Positions 24,338 to 32,370 of a DNA stretch of 44,483 bases are shown piece after piece. How positions within the stretch are numbered: the stretch's first letter is position 1; each line of letters begins with the position of its first letter. Made by a program: the position numbers and the translations under genes. The DNA comes from VBDM01 sp041496705. Lineage in GTDB: Bacteria > Pseudomonadota > Gammaproteobacteria > Burkholderiales > SG8-39. Below the pieces are notes generated by a model that was not told the DNA's origin, ran no database searches, and worked only from the letters and a program-made list of their open reading frames with translations. Location of the stretch: NCBI GenBank assembly GCA_041496705.1, contig JBGQFD010000015.1, forward strand, positions 1 through 44,483, in the 5' to 3' direction.

Positions 24338-25597
24338 CTAAACCTTGAACACTGGGAGCTTCTTGGCGACCGGGACGTTCTTGAGCTTCACGTAGTCCGG
24401 CAGCCCGTTCTTATACGGTGGAGGCGCCTCGCCTTGAATCAGCGGCGAAAGGTAGACGCGACACTTCTGCGTGATGTGAAATCCGTCCTCGGAAATGAAG
24501 TCGCGCGGCATCATCTTTTCCTTGTTGGCGACGTCCGCCAGATTCGCGACCCCGATGCGCCAGCGATAAGGCTTGTTCGATATCCGTTCGATGACCGGCA
24601 TGACTGCGTTCCTGCCTGCGATGGCAAGCTTCACCGCCGCAGCGCCGAGCTTGTAGGACTGCTCCACGTCGACCTTGGACGCAATATGGCGGGCTGCACG
24701 CTGCAGATAGTCAGCGAGCGCCCAGTGGTATTTGTACCCGAGACGCTGCTTCACGAGGCGCGCGATGATCTCGCCCGCACCGCCCAGTTGCGAATGGCCA
24801 AAGGCGTCCTTCAACCCGGTCTCCGAGAGAAACTTTCCCTCCTTGTTGCGCAGCCCCTCGGATACCGCAACCGCGCAGTAGCCTTCACGCTCGACGACCT
24901 GCCTGACGCGCTCGACGAACTTGTCCTCGTCGAACTGGATTTCGGGAAAGAGCAGGATCTGCGGCGCATCGCCTGCCTTGTCGGCCGCCAGGCCGCACGC
25001 CGCGGTGATCCATCCGGCGTGCCGACCCATGACCTCCATGACGAAGACACGAGTCGAGGTCTTGGCCATCGAAGCCACGTCGAACCCGGCCTCGCGAATC
25101 GATGTAGCGACGTACTTTGCCACGGAGCCGAATCCGGGACAGTTGTCGGTGATCGCAAGATCGTTGTCGACAGTCTTGGGGATGCCGACGCATACCAGCG
25201 GATAGCCGAGCTTTTCTCCCACCTGGGATATCTTCCAGGCGGTGTCGGCGGAATCGTTGCCGCCGTTGTAGAAGAAATATCCGATCCCGTGGGCCCGGAA
25301 CACCTCGATGAGGCGCTCGTAATGGGCGCGGTTCTCCTCCAGCCCCTTCAGCTTGTAGCGGCACGAGCCGAACGCCCCTCCCGGAGTGGTTATCAGTCTT
25401 CCGATTGCCGACGCCGACTCCTTGCTCGTGTCGATCAGGTCTTCAGTGAGAACGCCAATGATCCCGTCGCGTCCCGCGTAGACCTTGCCGATTCGGTCCC
25501 GGTACCTGCGGGCGGTCTCTATGACTCCTGCCGCACTGGCGTTGATTACCGCGGTCACTCCGCCAGACTGTGCATACAATGCGTTCGCTGGTTTCAT
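24338..25597 (-). CDS. pfp: Pyrophosphate-dependent 6-phosphofructokinase
   Basis: Reversible phosphorylation of fructose 6-phosphate using PPi in place of ATP. 419 residues, group II PFK type. The donor-site motif is GGNDSADT (Asp where ATP enzymes have Gly) and the catalytic loop is GIPKTVDNDL with Lys, both typical of PPi specificity. MGRHAGWITAACGLA (sugar-phosphate binding) and MAKTSTRVFVMEVMGR are also visible. It starts 13 bp after adk and precedes hppA, so adenylate kinase, PPi-PFK and H+-PPase form one transcription unit joining adenylate and pyrophosphate pools. Some relatives also accept other substrates, such as sedoheptulose 7-phosphate. Confidence 0.94.
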   Translation of the reverse strand: MKPANALYAQSGGVTAVINASAAGVIETARRYRDRIGKVYAGRDGIIGVLTEDLIDTSKESASAIGRLITTPGGAFGSCRYKLKGLEENRAHYERLIEVFRAHGIGYFFYNGGNDSADTAWKISQVGEKLGYPLVCVGIPKTVDNDLAITDNCPGFGSVAKYVATSIREAGFDVASMAKTSTRVFVMEVMGRHAGWITAACGLAADKAGDAPQILLFPEIQFDEDKFVERVRQVVEREGYCAVAVSEGLRNKEGKFLSETGLKDAFGHSQLGGAGEIIARLVKQRLGYKYHWALADYLQRAARHIASKVDVEQSYKLGAAAVKLAIAGRNAVMPVIERISNKPYRWRIGVANLADVANKEKMMPRDFISEDGFHITQKCRVYLSPLIQGEAPPPYKNGLPDYVKLKNVPVAKKLPVFKV

Positions 25598-25610
25598 CGC
25601 AAACAGAAAA

Positions 25611-26264
25611 CTAGCTCAACGCGGCGAGGATGCGTCTCTGAATCTCCTCTACTGCACCGACGCCGGAGATTCTGCGATAGCGAGGCGCCATCGAGTCGCC
25701 TTGCGCCGCCCACTTCGAATAGTACTCGACCAGCGGTCGGGTTTGCTGCTGATAGACGTCGAGTCTTCTCTTCACAGTTTCCTCCCTGTCGTCGTCTCGC
25801 TGCACCAGCGGCTCGCCGGTCGCATCGTCTTTCCCGGTAACCTTGGGCGGATTGAATTTCAGGTGATAGGTCCGCCCCGATCCGGGATGCACGCGCCGCC
25901 CGCTGAGGCGCTGAACGATCTTGTCGCCATCCACGTCGATCTCCAGAACATAGTCGATACCCACACCGCGGTCGCGCATCGCCTGCGCCTGAGGAAGCGT
26001 CCTCGGGAAGCCGTCGAATAGGTAGCCTTTGCCGCAATCCGGATTCTTGAGGCGTTCCTGCACCAGCCCGAGAATGATGTCGTCGGAGACGAGCTGGCCC
26101 GAGTCCATGACCTGTTTTACCGCTTTCCCGAGGGGAGTGCCCGACGCAACTGCCGCGCGCAACATATCCCCCGTGGAGATCTGCGGAATAGCGAAACGTT
26201 GTCGGATGAAAGCGGCTTGCGTTCCTTTGCCCGCCCCAGGGGGGCCAAGAAGGATGAGTTTCAC
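25611..26264 (-). CDS. adk: Adenylate kinase
   Basis: Interconverts ATP + AMP and 2 ADP. From GTG 26264 the product is 217 residues, the standard long form. P-loop ILLGPPGAGKGTQA, AMP site STGDMLRAAVASGTPLG, FDGFPRTLPQAQAM and the LID domain GRRVHPGSGRTYHLKFNPPK are in place; the LID lacks zinc cysteines, as in most Gram-negative forms. An in-frame ATG 17 codons upstream is disfavoured because GGGAG lies at the right distance from the GTG and the family begins at (M/V)KLILLG. Confidence 0.96.
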   Translation of the reverse strand: MKLILLGPPGAGKGTQAAFIRQRFAIPQISTGDMLRAAVASGTPLGKAVKQVMDSGQLVSDDIILGLVQERLKNPDCGKGYLFDGFPRTLPQAQAMRDRGVGIDYVLEIDVDGDKIVQRLSGRRVHPGSGRTYHLKFNPPKVTGKDDATGEPLVQRDDDREETVKRRLDVYQQQTRPLVEYYSKWAAQGDSMAPRYRRISGVGAVEEIQRRILAALS

Positions 26265-26324
26265 CGCGGCTCCCGGACACTGTGCCGGAAGCTCGGCTTC
26301 GCCGACGTGACGCACCTGAAATGA

Positions 26325-27095
26325 CTAGGCATGGTTCGTCCCCGCGAACAGCGTCCGGACCCGCACGAGGTCTTCGGCAGTGTCTACGCCCGGTCCCGGC
26401 GAGTCATTGCGTACCGTAACGGCGACGGCGTGGCCGTGCCACAAGGCACGCAGCTGTTCGAGGGCCTCGAAACGCTCCATCGGCGCAACCGCGAGCCGGG
26501 GAAATATCCGCAAGAACGCGACTCGATAAGCGTAGATGCCGATGTGACGATAGCAGGGCAGCCCCAGCGGAATCGCCCGGGTAGATTCTGCAAAGGCATC
26601 CCGCGCCCAGGGAATCGGCGCCCGGCTGAAGTAGCGGGCGAATCCCGCTTGGTCGAGCACCACCTTGACCACGTGGGGATTGAAAAGCTCGGTCGAGTCG
26701 CGGATGGGGTGACAGGCGGTTGCCATGACCGCCTCCGGAGTTTCTGCAAGCAGGCCCGCTACGGCGCGAATCAGGCCGGGTTCAATGAGCGGCTCGTCCC
26801 CCTGAACGTTGAGCACCAAGGACTCCGGTGGGAGTCCGAGGTGCTCGACGGCTTCGGCGACCCGGTCCGTGCCCGTGGGATGGCCCGAACCGGTCATCAC
26901 GGCGCGGAATCCCCAATGCTCCGCGGCACGAGCGATCTCCGGATGATCCGTGGCGACATATACGTCACGGGCTCCACTGTCGCGGGCACGTTCGGCGACG
27001 CGCACCACCATGGGCTTACCGCCGAGATCGGCAAGCACCTTTCCGGGGAGCCGAGTGGAGGAATACCGCGCCGGAATTACGACCGTATAGTGCAT
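26325..27095 (-). CDS. kdsB: 3-deoxy-manno-octulosonate cytidylyltransferase
   Basis: Activates KDO as CMP-KDO for the LPS inner core. 256 residues, normal for KdsB. Nucleotide-binding N terminus VVIPARYSSTRLPGKVLADLGGKPM, then ATDHPEI, LNVQGDEPLI and FSRAPIPWARD, HIGIYAYRVAFL. Part of the LPS run lpxK-Trm112-kdsB, 60 bp upstream of adk. Confidence 0.96.
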   Translation of the reverse strand: MHYTVVIPARYSSTRLPGKVLADLGGKPMVVRVAERARDSGARDVYVATDHPEIARAAEHWGFRAVMTGSGHPTGTDRVAEAVEHLGLPPESLVLNVQGDEPLIEPGLIRAVAGLLAETPEAVMATACHPIRDSTELFNPHVVKVVLDQAGFARYFSRAPIPWARDAFAESTRAIPLGLPCYRHIGIYAYRVAFLRIFPRLAVAPMERFEALEQLRALWHGHAVAVTVRNDSPGPGVDTAEDLVRVRTLFAGTNHA

Positions 27096-27135
27096 TTGGA
27101 GGACGCGCGAGTGAATGAGTGCAGGCTACCCCCGT

Positions 27136-27321
27136 TCACTCAATCACTTCCTCCTCGGGAGAGAGCTTCCGGGCCTCTTCCTCGAGCATCACAGGAATGT
27201 CGTCCAGGATCGGAAATGCGACCCGGTCTGGCTTGCAGACGAGTTCAGATCGCTGCCTGCAGTAGACGAGCGGCCCTTTGCAAATCGGGCAGACTAGTAT
27301 GTCAAGCAGGCGCGCGTCCAT
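27136..27321 (-). CDS. Trm112-family zinc-ribbon-like protein (YcaR)
   Basis: 61-residue protein. The family often acts as a small partner of methyltransferases; in bacteria the role is not settled. LLDILVCPICKGPL (C-x2-C), then CRQRSELVCKPDRVAFPILDDIPVML shows the typical shape. It overlaps the end of lpxK by 20 bases and precedes kdsB, the standard proteobacterial lpxK-ycaR-kdsB order. Confidence 0.92.
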   Translation of the reverse strand: MDARLLDILVCPICKGPLVYCRQRSELVCKPDRVAFPILDDIPVMLEEEARKLSPEEEVIE

Positions 27322-28312
27322 GAATTCGATCCATTATGAGTTCGACCAGGGCGGGATCCACCTCTGCAACGACGCGCAACGCCACGAGGTCACGTCTGCC
27401 GAAGCCGCGACATTTTACCGCATCCTTCTCGGTCATCAGCACGAGGTCGCAATCGCTGAAGGCAAGGTCGTGAGGCCGGAATGCATGATGATCGGCAAAG
27501 GCGTGGGCGGTAAAATCGAGCCCCATTTGCGTCAATTCGGAAAAGAATCGTTCGGGATTTCCGATCCCCGCTACCGCGTGCAGTCTTTGCCGCGCCAGGT
27601 GCTTGAGCGGCACGTCCGTCCCGGGGGAGTCGAGACGGTAAAATCCCGCTGGCCTGAGCCGCATATGAAAGGTGCCCGGCGGGGGCGTCGCGCCGTTGGC
27701 TACGGTGGCGTCGACGCCCCGGCCGGGAGGTTCCCGAAGCGGCCCGGCTGGCAGGAGCAGCCCGTTGCCGAGGCCGCGCGAGTCCTGCACCGCAATCTCG
27801 AAGTCCCGCGCCAGGCCGTAGTGCTGCAATCCGTCGTCGCTGAGGATGACGTCGCATTCAGGATTCGCTGCGATCAGTGCGCGCGCCGCACCGGCGCGAT
27901 CGGCCCCGATCCAGACGGGACACCCTGATTTTTCAGCGAGTAACAGCGGCTCGTCGCCTACCACTGCTGCGTCGTCTCCGGGTATGACTTGCCTCGGGAT
28001 GCGCCGGCGAGCGCCGAACCCCCTGCTGACGATGCCGGGGTGTTTGCCGCGACGGCAGAGTATCTCGGCCAGCCACAGCACCAGGGGTGTTTTCCCGGTA
28101 CCACCTACCGTCAGATTGCCGACGATAATCACCGGAACCGGCACCCTTATCGACCGCAAGAAGCCGGCACGGTAGAGCGTGCGGCGCAGCGACACAAGAA
28201 GTCGGAATGCGAGACTTGCCGGGAAAAGCAGCACGGAAACCGGGCCCAGCCGGTACCAGTGGCGTGCCGCGAAGTTCGCCGAAGAGGAAGATGTGGGTCG
28301 GGCCGCCTCCAT
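27302..28312 (-). CDS. lpxK: Tetraacyldisaccharide 4'-kinase
   Basis: Membrane-associated P-loop kinase that adds the 4'-phosphate in lipid A synthesis. 336 residues. An N-terminal hydrophobic helix (VSVLLFPASLAFRLLVSL) anchors it. Walker A VGNLTVGGTGKTPLVLWLA, SRGFGA, GDEPLLLA and VILSDDGLQHYGL (catalytic Asp region) are present. It begins 15 bp after exbD, matching the exbB-exbD-lpxK order of betaproteobacteria. Confidence 0.95.
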   Translation of the reverse strand: MEAARPTSSSSANFAARHWYRLGPVSVLLFPASLAFRLLVSLRRTLYRAGFLRSIRVPVPVIIVGNLTVGGTGKTPLVLWLAEILCRRGKHPGIVSRGFGARRRIPRQVIPGDDAAVVGDEPLLLAEKSGCPVWIGADRAGAARALIAANPECDVILSDDGLQHYGLARDFEIAVQDSRGLGNGLLLPAGPLREPPGRGVDATVANGATPPPGTFHMRLRPAGFYRLDSPGTDVPLKHLARQRLHAVAGIGNPERFFSELTQMGLDFTAHAFADHHAFRPHDLAFSDCDLVLMTEKDAVKCRGFGRRDLVALRVVAEVDPALVELIMDRIHGRAPA

Positions 28313-28327
28313 GGGGGGCGCCGCGCA

Positions 28328-28741
28328 CTACTTCTTGGCCTGCTCCACGGCGAAAGCGATCTGGCCGTAGCCTGCCTGGCGCGCCGCATCCATGACGCGG
28401 ATCACCGACTGATGGGTGGCACTGTTGTCGGCACTGATAACCACGATCGGATCCTTGATGCCCGCTCCTGCCCGCCTGAGTTCTTCGGCCAGGGTCGCCA
28501 CATTCTTGAACTGGATTGACCTGCGTTGCAGAACATACTGCCCGCTAGCGCTGACTCCGACGTTGATTTCGTTGCTGCGCTCAAACTTCTTCTCCACATC
28601 GGCACTCGGCAAATTGATCTGCAACTCGGACTTGGAATAGGTCGTCGTGAGCATTAGGAAAATAATAATGACCAGCAAAACATCGATCATCGGAATCAGG
28701 TTGATTTCCGGATCCTCCTTTGGAGTGCGGACAAACTTCAT
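28328..28741 (-). CDS. exbD: Biopolymer transport protein ExbD/TolR
   Basis: Energiser subunit that with ExbB turns proton flow into mechanical work on TonB-like proteins. 137 residues: short cytoplasmic start, one membrane helix (INLIPMIDVLLVIIIFLML, with the essential Asp at about residue 20) and a periplasmic domain. Overlaps exbB by 4 bases. No tonB gene is adjacent, so the partner could be TonB or a TolA-like protein elsewhere. In this gene order the pair may alternatively serve LPS or envelope functions. Confidence 0.93.
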   Translation of the reverse strand: MKFVRTPKEDPEINLIPMIDVLLVIIIFLMLTTTYSKSELQINLPSADVEKKFERSNEINVGVSASGQYVLQRRSIQFKNVATLAEELRRAGAGIKDPIVVISADNSATHQSVIRVMDAARQAGYGQIAFAVEQAKK

Positions 28742-29373
28742 GTGCGCGCAGCCCCCGCCGGCTGGATATCCCCACGATCGCCGTGCACGACGTCCACGAG
28801 CCTTGCTGCCTGCTGCTCCATCTCAACAACGAAACTTTCGACCCGGCCGCGAAAGTGGCGAAAGAAAATCATGGCTGGGATCGCGATTACCAGACCGAAC
28901 CCAGTGTTGTACAAGGCCACGGATATACCGTGCGCCAACTCTTGCGGATTGGACCCCGAGGGCGATTGGGATCCGAAGATCTCGATCATTCCGACGACGG
29001 TGCCGAACAAACCCATCAGAGGGCTGATTGTGGCGATCGTGCCAAGCGTCGTGAGAAAGCGCTCCAGCTGATGGGCGACCGAACGCCCCGCTTCCTCGAT
29101 CGCGTCCTTCATGACCTCGCGCGAACTCGCATGGTTGCGCAAACCCGCAGCAAGAACCTGCCCAAGCGGCGAATCCTGCGCAAGCGCCGACAGCATGTCC
29201 TCTCTGATGCCTTGTTTTCGGTAAATCGTCACCGCCCTTTCGAGTAGCCCGGCGGGGACGACTCTTACCTCCCGCAGAATGATGAAGCGCTCGATGATGA
29301 GCGCCACAGCGACAATCGACGCAACCAGAAGAAAATAGATCGGCCAGCCCGCAGCCTGAATGATGGAAAACAA
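28738..29373 (-). CDS. exbB: MotA/TolQ/ExbB proton channel protein
   Basis: Inner-membrane proton-channel subunit paired with ExbD. 211 residues with three predicted membrane helices: near the N terminus (AAGWPIYFLLVASIVAVALII), and two in the C-terminal half (LGTIATISPLMGLFGTVVGMI and GISVALYNTGFGLVIAIPAMI). GTVVGMIEIF and the LGTIATISP motif are family hallmarks. First gene of the long minus-strand run; a candidate promoter is visible just upstream. Confidence 0.94.
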   Translation of the reverse strand: MFSIIQAAGWPIYFLLVASIVAVALIIERFIILREVRVVPAGLLERAVTIYRKQGIREDMLSALAQDSPLGQVLAAGLRNHASSREVMKDAIEEAGRSVAHQLERFLTTLGTIATISPLMGLFGTVVGMIEIFGSQSPSGSNPQELAHGISVALYNTGFGLVIAIPAMIFFRHFRGRVESFVVEMEQQAARLVDVVHGDRGDIQPAGAART

Positions 29374-29387
29374 ATTTCGGTCCCCGC

Positions 29388-29405
29388 GTCGCGCAAAAGC
29401 GCGAC
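29388..29405. repeat. Perfect inverted repeat in the exbB leader
   Basis: GTCGCGC-AAAA-GCGCGAC, a 7-bp stem with a 4-base loop, 15 bases upstream of the exbB start. It touches the candidate -10 element. It could be an operator or a leader hairpin; no T tract follows, so it is not a terminator. Confidence 0.45.
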
Positions 29406-29432
29406 TTTAGCCTGCGACCAGGGTTTCGGCAA
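29404..29432 (-). promoter_or_regulatory. Candidate promoter of the exbB operon
   Basis: Read on the minus strand: TTGCCG, a 17-base spacer, TAAAGT. Each hexamer matches the sigma-70 consensus at four of six positions. It is well placed for the exbB-to-hppA transcription unit. Inferred. Confidence 0.4.
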
Positions 29433-29576
29433 GGCAACGGAATATCAACCAGCCTTCGGATCATCGGAGAATTCGACTCGCTGCCGACCCAAAGCGTCTC
29501 CAAACGGCGACGCTTTCTGTCGACACCGCAGTGCGAATACGGCGTTCGTCTGCGGATGGACCGATCGCTGCCGGCG

Positions 29577-29611
29577 CTTATCCACATTTCCTGTGGATAA
29601 GGTTGTGCACA
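29577..29611. promoter_or_regulatory. Inverted pair of DnaA boxes plus a near match
   Basis: TTATCCACA (29578-29586) and its reverse complement TGTGGATAA (29592-29600) are both perfect DnaA-box consensus, arranged head to head around TTTCC, with the palindrome extended by one base on each side. TTGTGCACA (29603-29611) is a one-mismatch box, and TGTGGATAG at 29772-29780 is another. The surrounding stretch to about 29710 is AT-rich. They lie in the 421-bp gap between divergent exbB and xseA. The rest of the gap shows no gene. Binding by DnaA is inferred from consensus only. Confidence 0.5.
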
Positions 29612-29794
29612 GACGCATAAATGTTGCTCTAAGTAAATCCGGCAAAAGGATTTTTCCTGGGATGATGAAATCTTGTACTCATGCATTTTTGGTGCAAGTT
29701 CAAACGGTTGCATGATCTCCTTCGGCTTTCGCGTGAGCCGCTCATAGAGGGCTGCGCCGCGAGGAGCTGGATGTGGATAGGTTAGACTCGAAAA

Positions 29795-31162
29795 ATGCCT
29801 GCAGATCAAGAGCCGGCGCGGTTTTCCAGACACACTGCCTCGGAGATCCTGAGCGTATCGGCGCTGACCCGCGACGTCCGGGATCTGCTCGAACACCGCT
29901 ACCCTTTGCTTTGGGTCGCCGGCGAAATATCCAACTTCATCGTCGCCAAGTCCGGACACGCCTACTTCATTCTCAAGGATGAGTCGGCGCAGGTCCGCTG
30001 CGTGATCTTCCGATATCGGCAGCTGCGCTTGGGGTGGCAACCAAGCGATGGCGCCCAGGTCGAGGCGCGCGCGCTCGTCACGTTGTACGAGGCCCGCGGA
30101 GATTTCCAGCTCAGTGTCGAAACCATACGGCGTGCCGGGGCCGGAGCCCTCTACGAAGCGTTCGTTCGCCTTCGCGACGCCCTTCAAAAGGAAGGCGTGT
30201 TTGATCCCGCGGCGAAACGTCAACTGCCCGCCTTTCCGCGCACGGTCGGTGTAGTCACTTCCCGGGATGCGGCGGCACTCCGGGACGTGCTCAAGACTCT
30301 GGAAAGGCGCGACAGGTCGATTCTGGTGATTCTCTATCCGGTTCCGGTGCAGGGCCAAGGTGCGCCCGAGAAAATTGCGGCTACGCTCCAATCGGCCGGC
30401 CGGCGACACGAATGCGACGTGCTGCTGGTCGTGCGTGGCGGCGGCAGCATCGAGGATCTCTGGGCATTCAACCAAGAGGTCGTGGCTCGCGCCATCCGGG
30501 CCAGCCCGACGCCGGTCGTGACCGGAATCGGCCACGAGACGGACTTCACGATTGCCGATTTTGCCGCGGATCAGCGCGCCCCTACGCCCACTGCCGCCGC
30601 CGAACTGGTCAGCCCCGAGCGAGCGCAGCTGTTGCTGAAAATCCTGCAGTTGGCCGAGCGCCTGCAATTAGGCATCTGCAGGACCTTGGACAATCGCGTG
30701 CAGTTCGCCGACCATCTGGCGCGAAGACTCTTGCATCCGGGATCAAGGCTGGGTGCTCAAAGCGAGATCGTGAAGCTGTTACTGCGGCGGCTGCGGCAGG
30801 CGATGTCCCGCAATGCGTCCGATCAGCAAAGTCGCCTGGTTGGACTCGTGCTACGCCGTCAGGCACTGCTTCCCAGAACTGGAGAACTCTCGACGAAAAT
30901 CGGGCTCTGGGCAGCTCGGCTGCGCGGCGCCGCAGAGTCGACTTTGGAGCGCGCCATCGCCCGTTGCGCGAGGCTGTCGTCGAGCGTTGCACACCTGGAT
31001 CCGAACGCAGTGCTCGAGCGCGGCTACAGCCTGGTTCGGGATGCCTCTGGCCACATCGTCCGGAATTCGGCCAGCCTCACGCCGGGCGATCGGGTGGAGA
31101 TCGCCTTCGCCAAGGGTGGCGCGGAGGCACGTATCGAGCGGCTGAAGCGAAGCGGCTCATGA
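29795..31162 (+). CDS. xseA: Exodeoxyribonuclease VII large subunit
   Basis: Catalytic subunit of ExoVII, which with XseB degrades single-stranded DNA from both ends. 455 residues, normal length. The N-terminal OB-fold (about 20-110: WVAGEISNFIVAKSGHAYFILKD), the catalytic domain with VGVVTSRDAAALRD, VRGGGSIEDLWAFN, TGIGHETDFTIADFAADQRAPTPTAAAE and a long coiled-coil C-terminal region ending in LERGYSLVRD are all visible. xseB is not in the window. Confidence 0.95.
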   Translation: MPADQEPARFSRHTASEILSVSALTRDVRDLLEHRYPLLWVAGEISNFIVAKSGHAYFILKDESAQVRCVIFRYRQLRLGWQPSDGAQVEARALVTLYEARGDFQLSVETIRRAGAGALYEAFVRLRDALQKEGVFDPAAKRQLPAFPRTVGVVTSRDAAALRDVLKTLERRDRSILVILYPVPVQGQGAPEKIAATLQSAGRRHECDVLLVVRGGGSIEDLWAFNQEVVARAIRASPTPVVTGIGHETDFTIADFAADQRAPTPTAAAELVSPERAQLLLKILQLAERLQLGICRTLDNRVQFADHLARRLLHPGSRLGAQSEIVKLLLRRLRQAMSRNASDQQSRLVGLVLRRQALLPRTGELSTKIGLWAARLRGAAESTLERAIARCARLSSSVAHLDPNAVLERGYSLVRDASGHIVRNSASLTPGDRVEIAFAKGGAEARIERLKRSGS

Positions 31163-31274
31163 GAGCCCCGGAGGGGCTGCGGGTCTCTCGAAGGCTGTGC
31201 TTGCAAGGAAGCTTGCTTGGAACGAGAATGACGCCGGGCGCCGCCTCGCGGCCCCGATCATCGGGAGAACGACC

Positions 31275-31373
31275 ATGAAGAATCCGCTTGATTCGCTCTG
31301 GGGGACGATCATCTCTGGCCTGATCCTTACCCTGATCCTGCACCGCATCGTCGTGTACGCACTGGGAGGCTGA
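31275..31373 (+). CDS. Small single-helix membrane peptide
   Basis: 32-residue ORF beginning MKNPLDSLWGT, with one hydrophobic helix (IISGLILTLILHRIVVYAL) and a short Gly-Gly tail. GGGAG lies 7 bases before the ATG. Its stop is separated by a single base from the start of the PuuD-like gene, which suggests translational coupling. The size and shape fit a small accessory subunit of a membrane complex, but no family is recognised. The 112 bp between xseA and this ORF holds short GC-rich inverted repeats and no other gene. Confidence 0.5.
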   Translation: MKNPLDSLWGTIISGLILTLILHRIVVYALGG

Positions 31374-31374
31374 C

Positions 31375-31863
31375 ATGGATTGGGTACCCGCAATTTCGCG
31401 CTGGATTCACTTTCTCGCAGGCGTCATGTGGATAGGCCTGCTCTACTACTTCAATTTCGTCAATGCCGCGGCGGCGAAGGCGGCTGCAGCCGACGGCACG
31501 GGAGCCGGAATCTCCAAGCACGTCATGCCTCGCGCGCTGCTGTACTTCCGCTGGGCAGCGGTCGTGACCTGGCTCGCCGGCGCCGCATTGCTTGGCTCCA
31601 ACTTCGGTGCCGCGTTCCTCTTGCAGAAATCGCATATTGCGATCGGTATCGGCGCGTGGCTCGGCACCATCATGTTGATAAACGTCTGGTGGTTAATCTG
31701 GCCCAACCAGAAGAGGATCCTGGGAATAGTGGCCGCAACCGATGAGGAAAAAAACAAGGCGCGTCGCGTGGCATTCCTCGCTTCGCGCACCAATACGATG
31801 TTTTCAATTCCGATGCTGTATTTCATGGCCGCCGGCGCACACACCGCCCTATTCTTCGGCTAG
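31375..31863 (+). CDS. Urate oxidase N-terminal-like (PuuD-type) membrane protein
   Basis: 162 residues with about four membrane helices (WIHFLAGVMWIGLLYYFNFV, ALLYFRWAAVVTWLAGAALL, IAIGIGAWLGTIMLINVWWLIW, MFSIPMLYFMAAGAHTALFF). WVPAISRWIHFLAGVMWIGLLYYFNF and INVWWLIWPNQKRILG are characteristic of the membrane part of PuuD-type urate oxidases (Urate_ox_N). The C-terminal cytochrome c part of full PuuD is missing, and no purine genes are near, so urate oxidation is not implied; conserved His residues could bind heme. Function unknown. A rho-independent terminator follows. Confidence 0.78.
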   Translation: MDWVPAISRWIHFLAGVMWIGLLYYFNFVNAAAAKAAAADGTGAGISKHVMPRALLYFRWAAVVTWLAGAALLGSNFGAAFLLQKSHIAIGIGAWLGTIMLINVWWLIWPNQKRILGIVAATDEEKNKARRVAFLASRTNTMFSIPMLYFMAAGAHTALFFG

Positions 31864-31880
31864 ATTCGCCAGACCCGGAG

Positions 31881-31910
31881 CGGATCGCGCAGGCGATCCG
31901 TTCTTTTTTT
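31881..31910 (+). terminator. Rho-independent terminator after the PuuD-like gene
   Basis: CGGATCGC (31881-31888) pairs with GCGATCCG (31893-31900) around a 4-base loop, followed directly by TTCTTTTTTT. Good stem and U tract; ends the xseA-side plus-strand transcription before the convergent DUF192 gene. Confidence 0.85.
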
Positions 31911-31911
31911 G

Positions 31912-32355
31912 CTAGTGCGGCTCGGGAGCCTTGTCGAGTCCGAGTATGCTTGCTCCAGGCTTGATGCCCTTCGCCGAGAACCAGCCCTTGCCCATCTCGA
32001 GTGCGAACTTGGCGGGTGCCGATGCACAATGAGAAGCCTCTGTTTGAGGCTGCATTTCCGAAATGCTCACGATGCGGCCTTTCACGTCGGCGAACGCCAC
32101 GGAAAGCGGGATGAGCGTGTTCTTCATCCACATGCAGTGCAGCTCAGTCTGGGGAAACACGAACAACATGCCCTCGTTTTGTCCAAGGTGCTTTCGGAAC
32201 ATCAGCCCCTGCATCCGTGTATCGAAGGTTGAAGCGACTTCGGCGCGAATAACGTAGATACCGGCCGAGAGCTCTAGTGTCGGTAGCTGCGCGAAGGCCG
32301 CCCCCGCGGCGAGAAATGCCAGGCAGAAGAGGAACGCCGGCAGTCGGGATTTCAT
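31912..32355 (-). CDS. DUF192 family secreted protein
   Basis: 147 residues with a signal peptide (LFCLAFLAAGAAFA, cleavage near AQL). The DUF192 fold is evident from VASTFDTRMQGLMFRKHLGQNEGMLFVF, CMWMKNTLIPLSVAF and the C-terminal ALEMGKGWFSAKGIKPGA. Members are small exported beta-rich proteins of unknown function in bacteria. Its stop lies at the edge of the convergent PuuD-side terminator; a strong terminator separates it from the upstream lysine-rich gene. Confidence 0.88.
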   Translation of the reverse strand: MKSRLPAFLFCLAFLAAGAAFAQLPTLELSAGIYVIRAEVASTFDTRMQGLMFRKHLGQNEGMLFVFPQTELHCMWMKNTLIPLSVAFADVKGRIVSISEMQPQTEASHCASAPAKFALEMGKGWFSAKGIKPGASILGLDKAPEPH

Positions 32356-32370
32356 CGTTTTGAATCCTGA

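Noticed and set aside
29577..29611. Replication origin oriC
   Set aside because: Only two perfect boxes and no dnaA, dnaN or gidA neighbour; kept as a DnaA-box cluster, not called an origin.
29445..29645. 66-codon minus-strand ORF in the exbB-xseA gap
   Set aside because: It crosses the DnaA-box palindrome, lacks a ribosome-binding site and shows no protein-like pattern.
28823..30667. 614-codon minus-strand frame spanning exbB and xseA
   Set aside because: It runs through two confident genes and the DnaA-box gap in the wrong frame or strand; composition is that of a shadow.
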